Positions 63,827 through 64,000 of a DNA stretch of 64,000 nucleotides are shown here, piece after piece; within the stretch, counting starts at the first letter, position 1; the number at the start of each line of letters is the position of its first letter. Under the pieces are notes generated by a model. It had not been told where the DNA came from. It did not search any database and was given only the letters and a program-made list of their open reading frames with translations. Position numbers and translations under genes: made by a program. Origin of the DNA: AP-15 sp963762575 (GTDB lineage: Bacteria; Pseudomonadota; Alphaproteobacteria; ATCC43930; CGMCC-115725); the NCBI GenBank assembly GCA_963762575.1, contig CAVXLL010000001.1:496001-560000 (forward strand). The letters run 5' to 3'.

Positions 63827-64000
63827 ATGTGGTTCGTGCTCCCGGCGCTCGCGATCCTGATGGCGCAAGCTCCCCAACCGAGCGCCCCCTCGAAGTCCTT
63901 CGAATGGTGCTTCGACATAGGGAAGGGTTCGACGCTTTGTAAGGACACGGAGGCCGCGTGCCAGGAGTTGCATCGCACCAACGCCGGGACCGCTACGAGC
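63827..64000 (+). CDS. Secreted Cys-containing protein, 5' part only
   Basis: 58 codons up to the window edge, no stop. ATG 63827 after AGAAGGACAAAATTC. Signal peptide MWFVLPALAILMAQA, mature start APQPSAPSKSFEWCFDIGKG with CKDTEAACQELHR. No family recognised. Confidence 0.6.
   Translation, partial: MWFVLPALAILMAQAPQPSAPSKSFEWCFDIGKGSTLCKDTEAACQELHRTNAGTATS

Overview
The window is high-GC DNA from a free-living, probably soil or sediment, alphaproteobacterium. The signs are alpha-type palindromic repeats (one reads PGLDPGI when translated), a phasin, a cyanide-insensitive-type bd oxidase, Rieske dioxygenase subunits and several luciferase-like flavoproteins. The genus cannot be named from the sequence alone. 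About a dozen otherwise intact genes carry single-base indels, several at homopolymers. This looks more like residual sequencing error than decay, so these genes are listed as interrupted and should be re-read.

The central finding is a complete selenocysteine (Sec) system with a candidate client. At 0.26-6.1 kb, on the minus strand, lie tRNA-Sec (selC), selB, selA and a selD fused to an N-terminal FAD/NAD(P) oxidoreductase. About 22 kb away, at 27733-28353, a DsbA/FrnE-like thiol oxidoreductase has an in-frame TGA exactly where its first redox cysteine should be (Sec-Pro-Trp-Cys). The frame stays open to the end, and a hairpin matching bacterial SECIS geometry follows the TGA. This protein sits in a tight plus-strand operon with a luciferase-like flavoprotein, an SDR dehydrogenase and a class III nucleotide cyclase.

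Layout: 6-20 kb holds a luciferase-like gene with an in-frame TAG, a heme-oxygenase-like protein, an MFS transporter, a sensor kinase, an HMG-CoA lyase/sulfurtransferase/TauD run, a cation-efflux protein, an FKBP, and a cluster of an AroQ-like protein lacking catalytic residues, a Gfo/Idh enzyme and a D-2-hydroxyacid dehydrogenase. 19-28 kb holds an SLT transglycosylase with N-terminal repeats, PhyH, enoyl-CoA hydratase, a hydrolase, and luciferase-like and VOC proteins, ending in the Sec operon. 29-37 kb holds radC, an epoxide hydrolase, a 3-methyladenine glycosylase, a flavoprotein disulfide reductase and cydAB. 37-46 kb is accessory: an SDR without the catalytic Tyr, a resolvase remnant with dyad repeats, a metazoan-type transketolase, a mosaic pseudogene with a 28-bp tandem duplication, an FUSC transporter and a MOSC-reductase-ferredoxin fusion. 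45.7-64 kb holds a ring-hydroxylating dioxygenase operon, pyrE, a degenerate S1/P1 nuclease, an osmoprotectant-type permease, a phasin, an SPFH/NfeD pair, DacA with a SPOR domain, a secreted beta-helix protein, an ArsR-AHSA1 operon and tRNA-Gln.

Dispersed repeats include a ~147-bp element present twice in opposite orientation (25.2 and 31.9 kb) and three palindromic elements, one read in frame inside radC and one forming the 3' end of selA.
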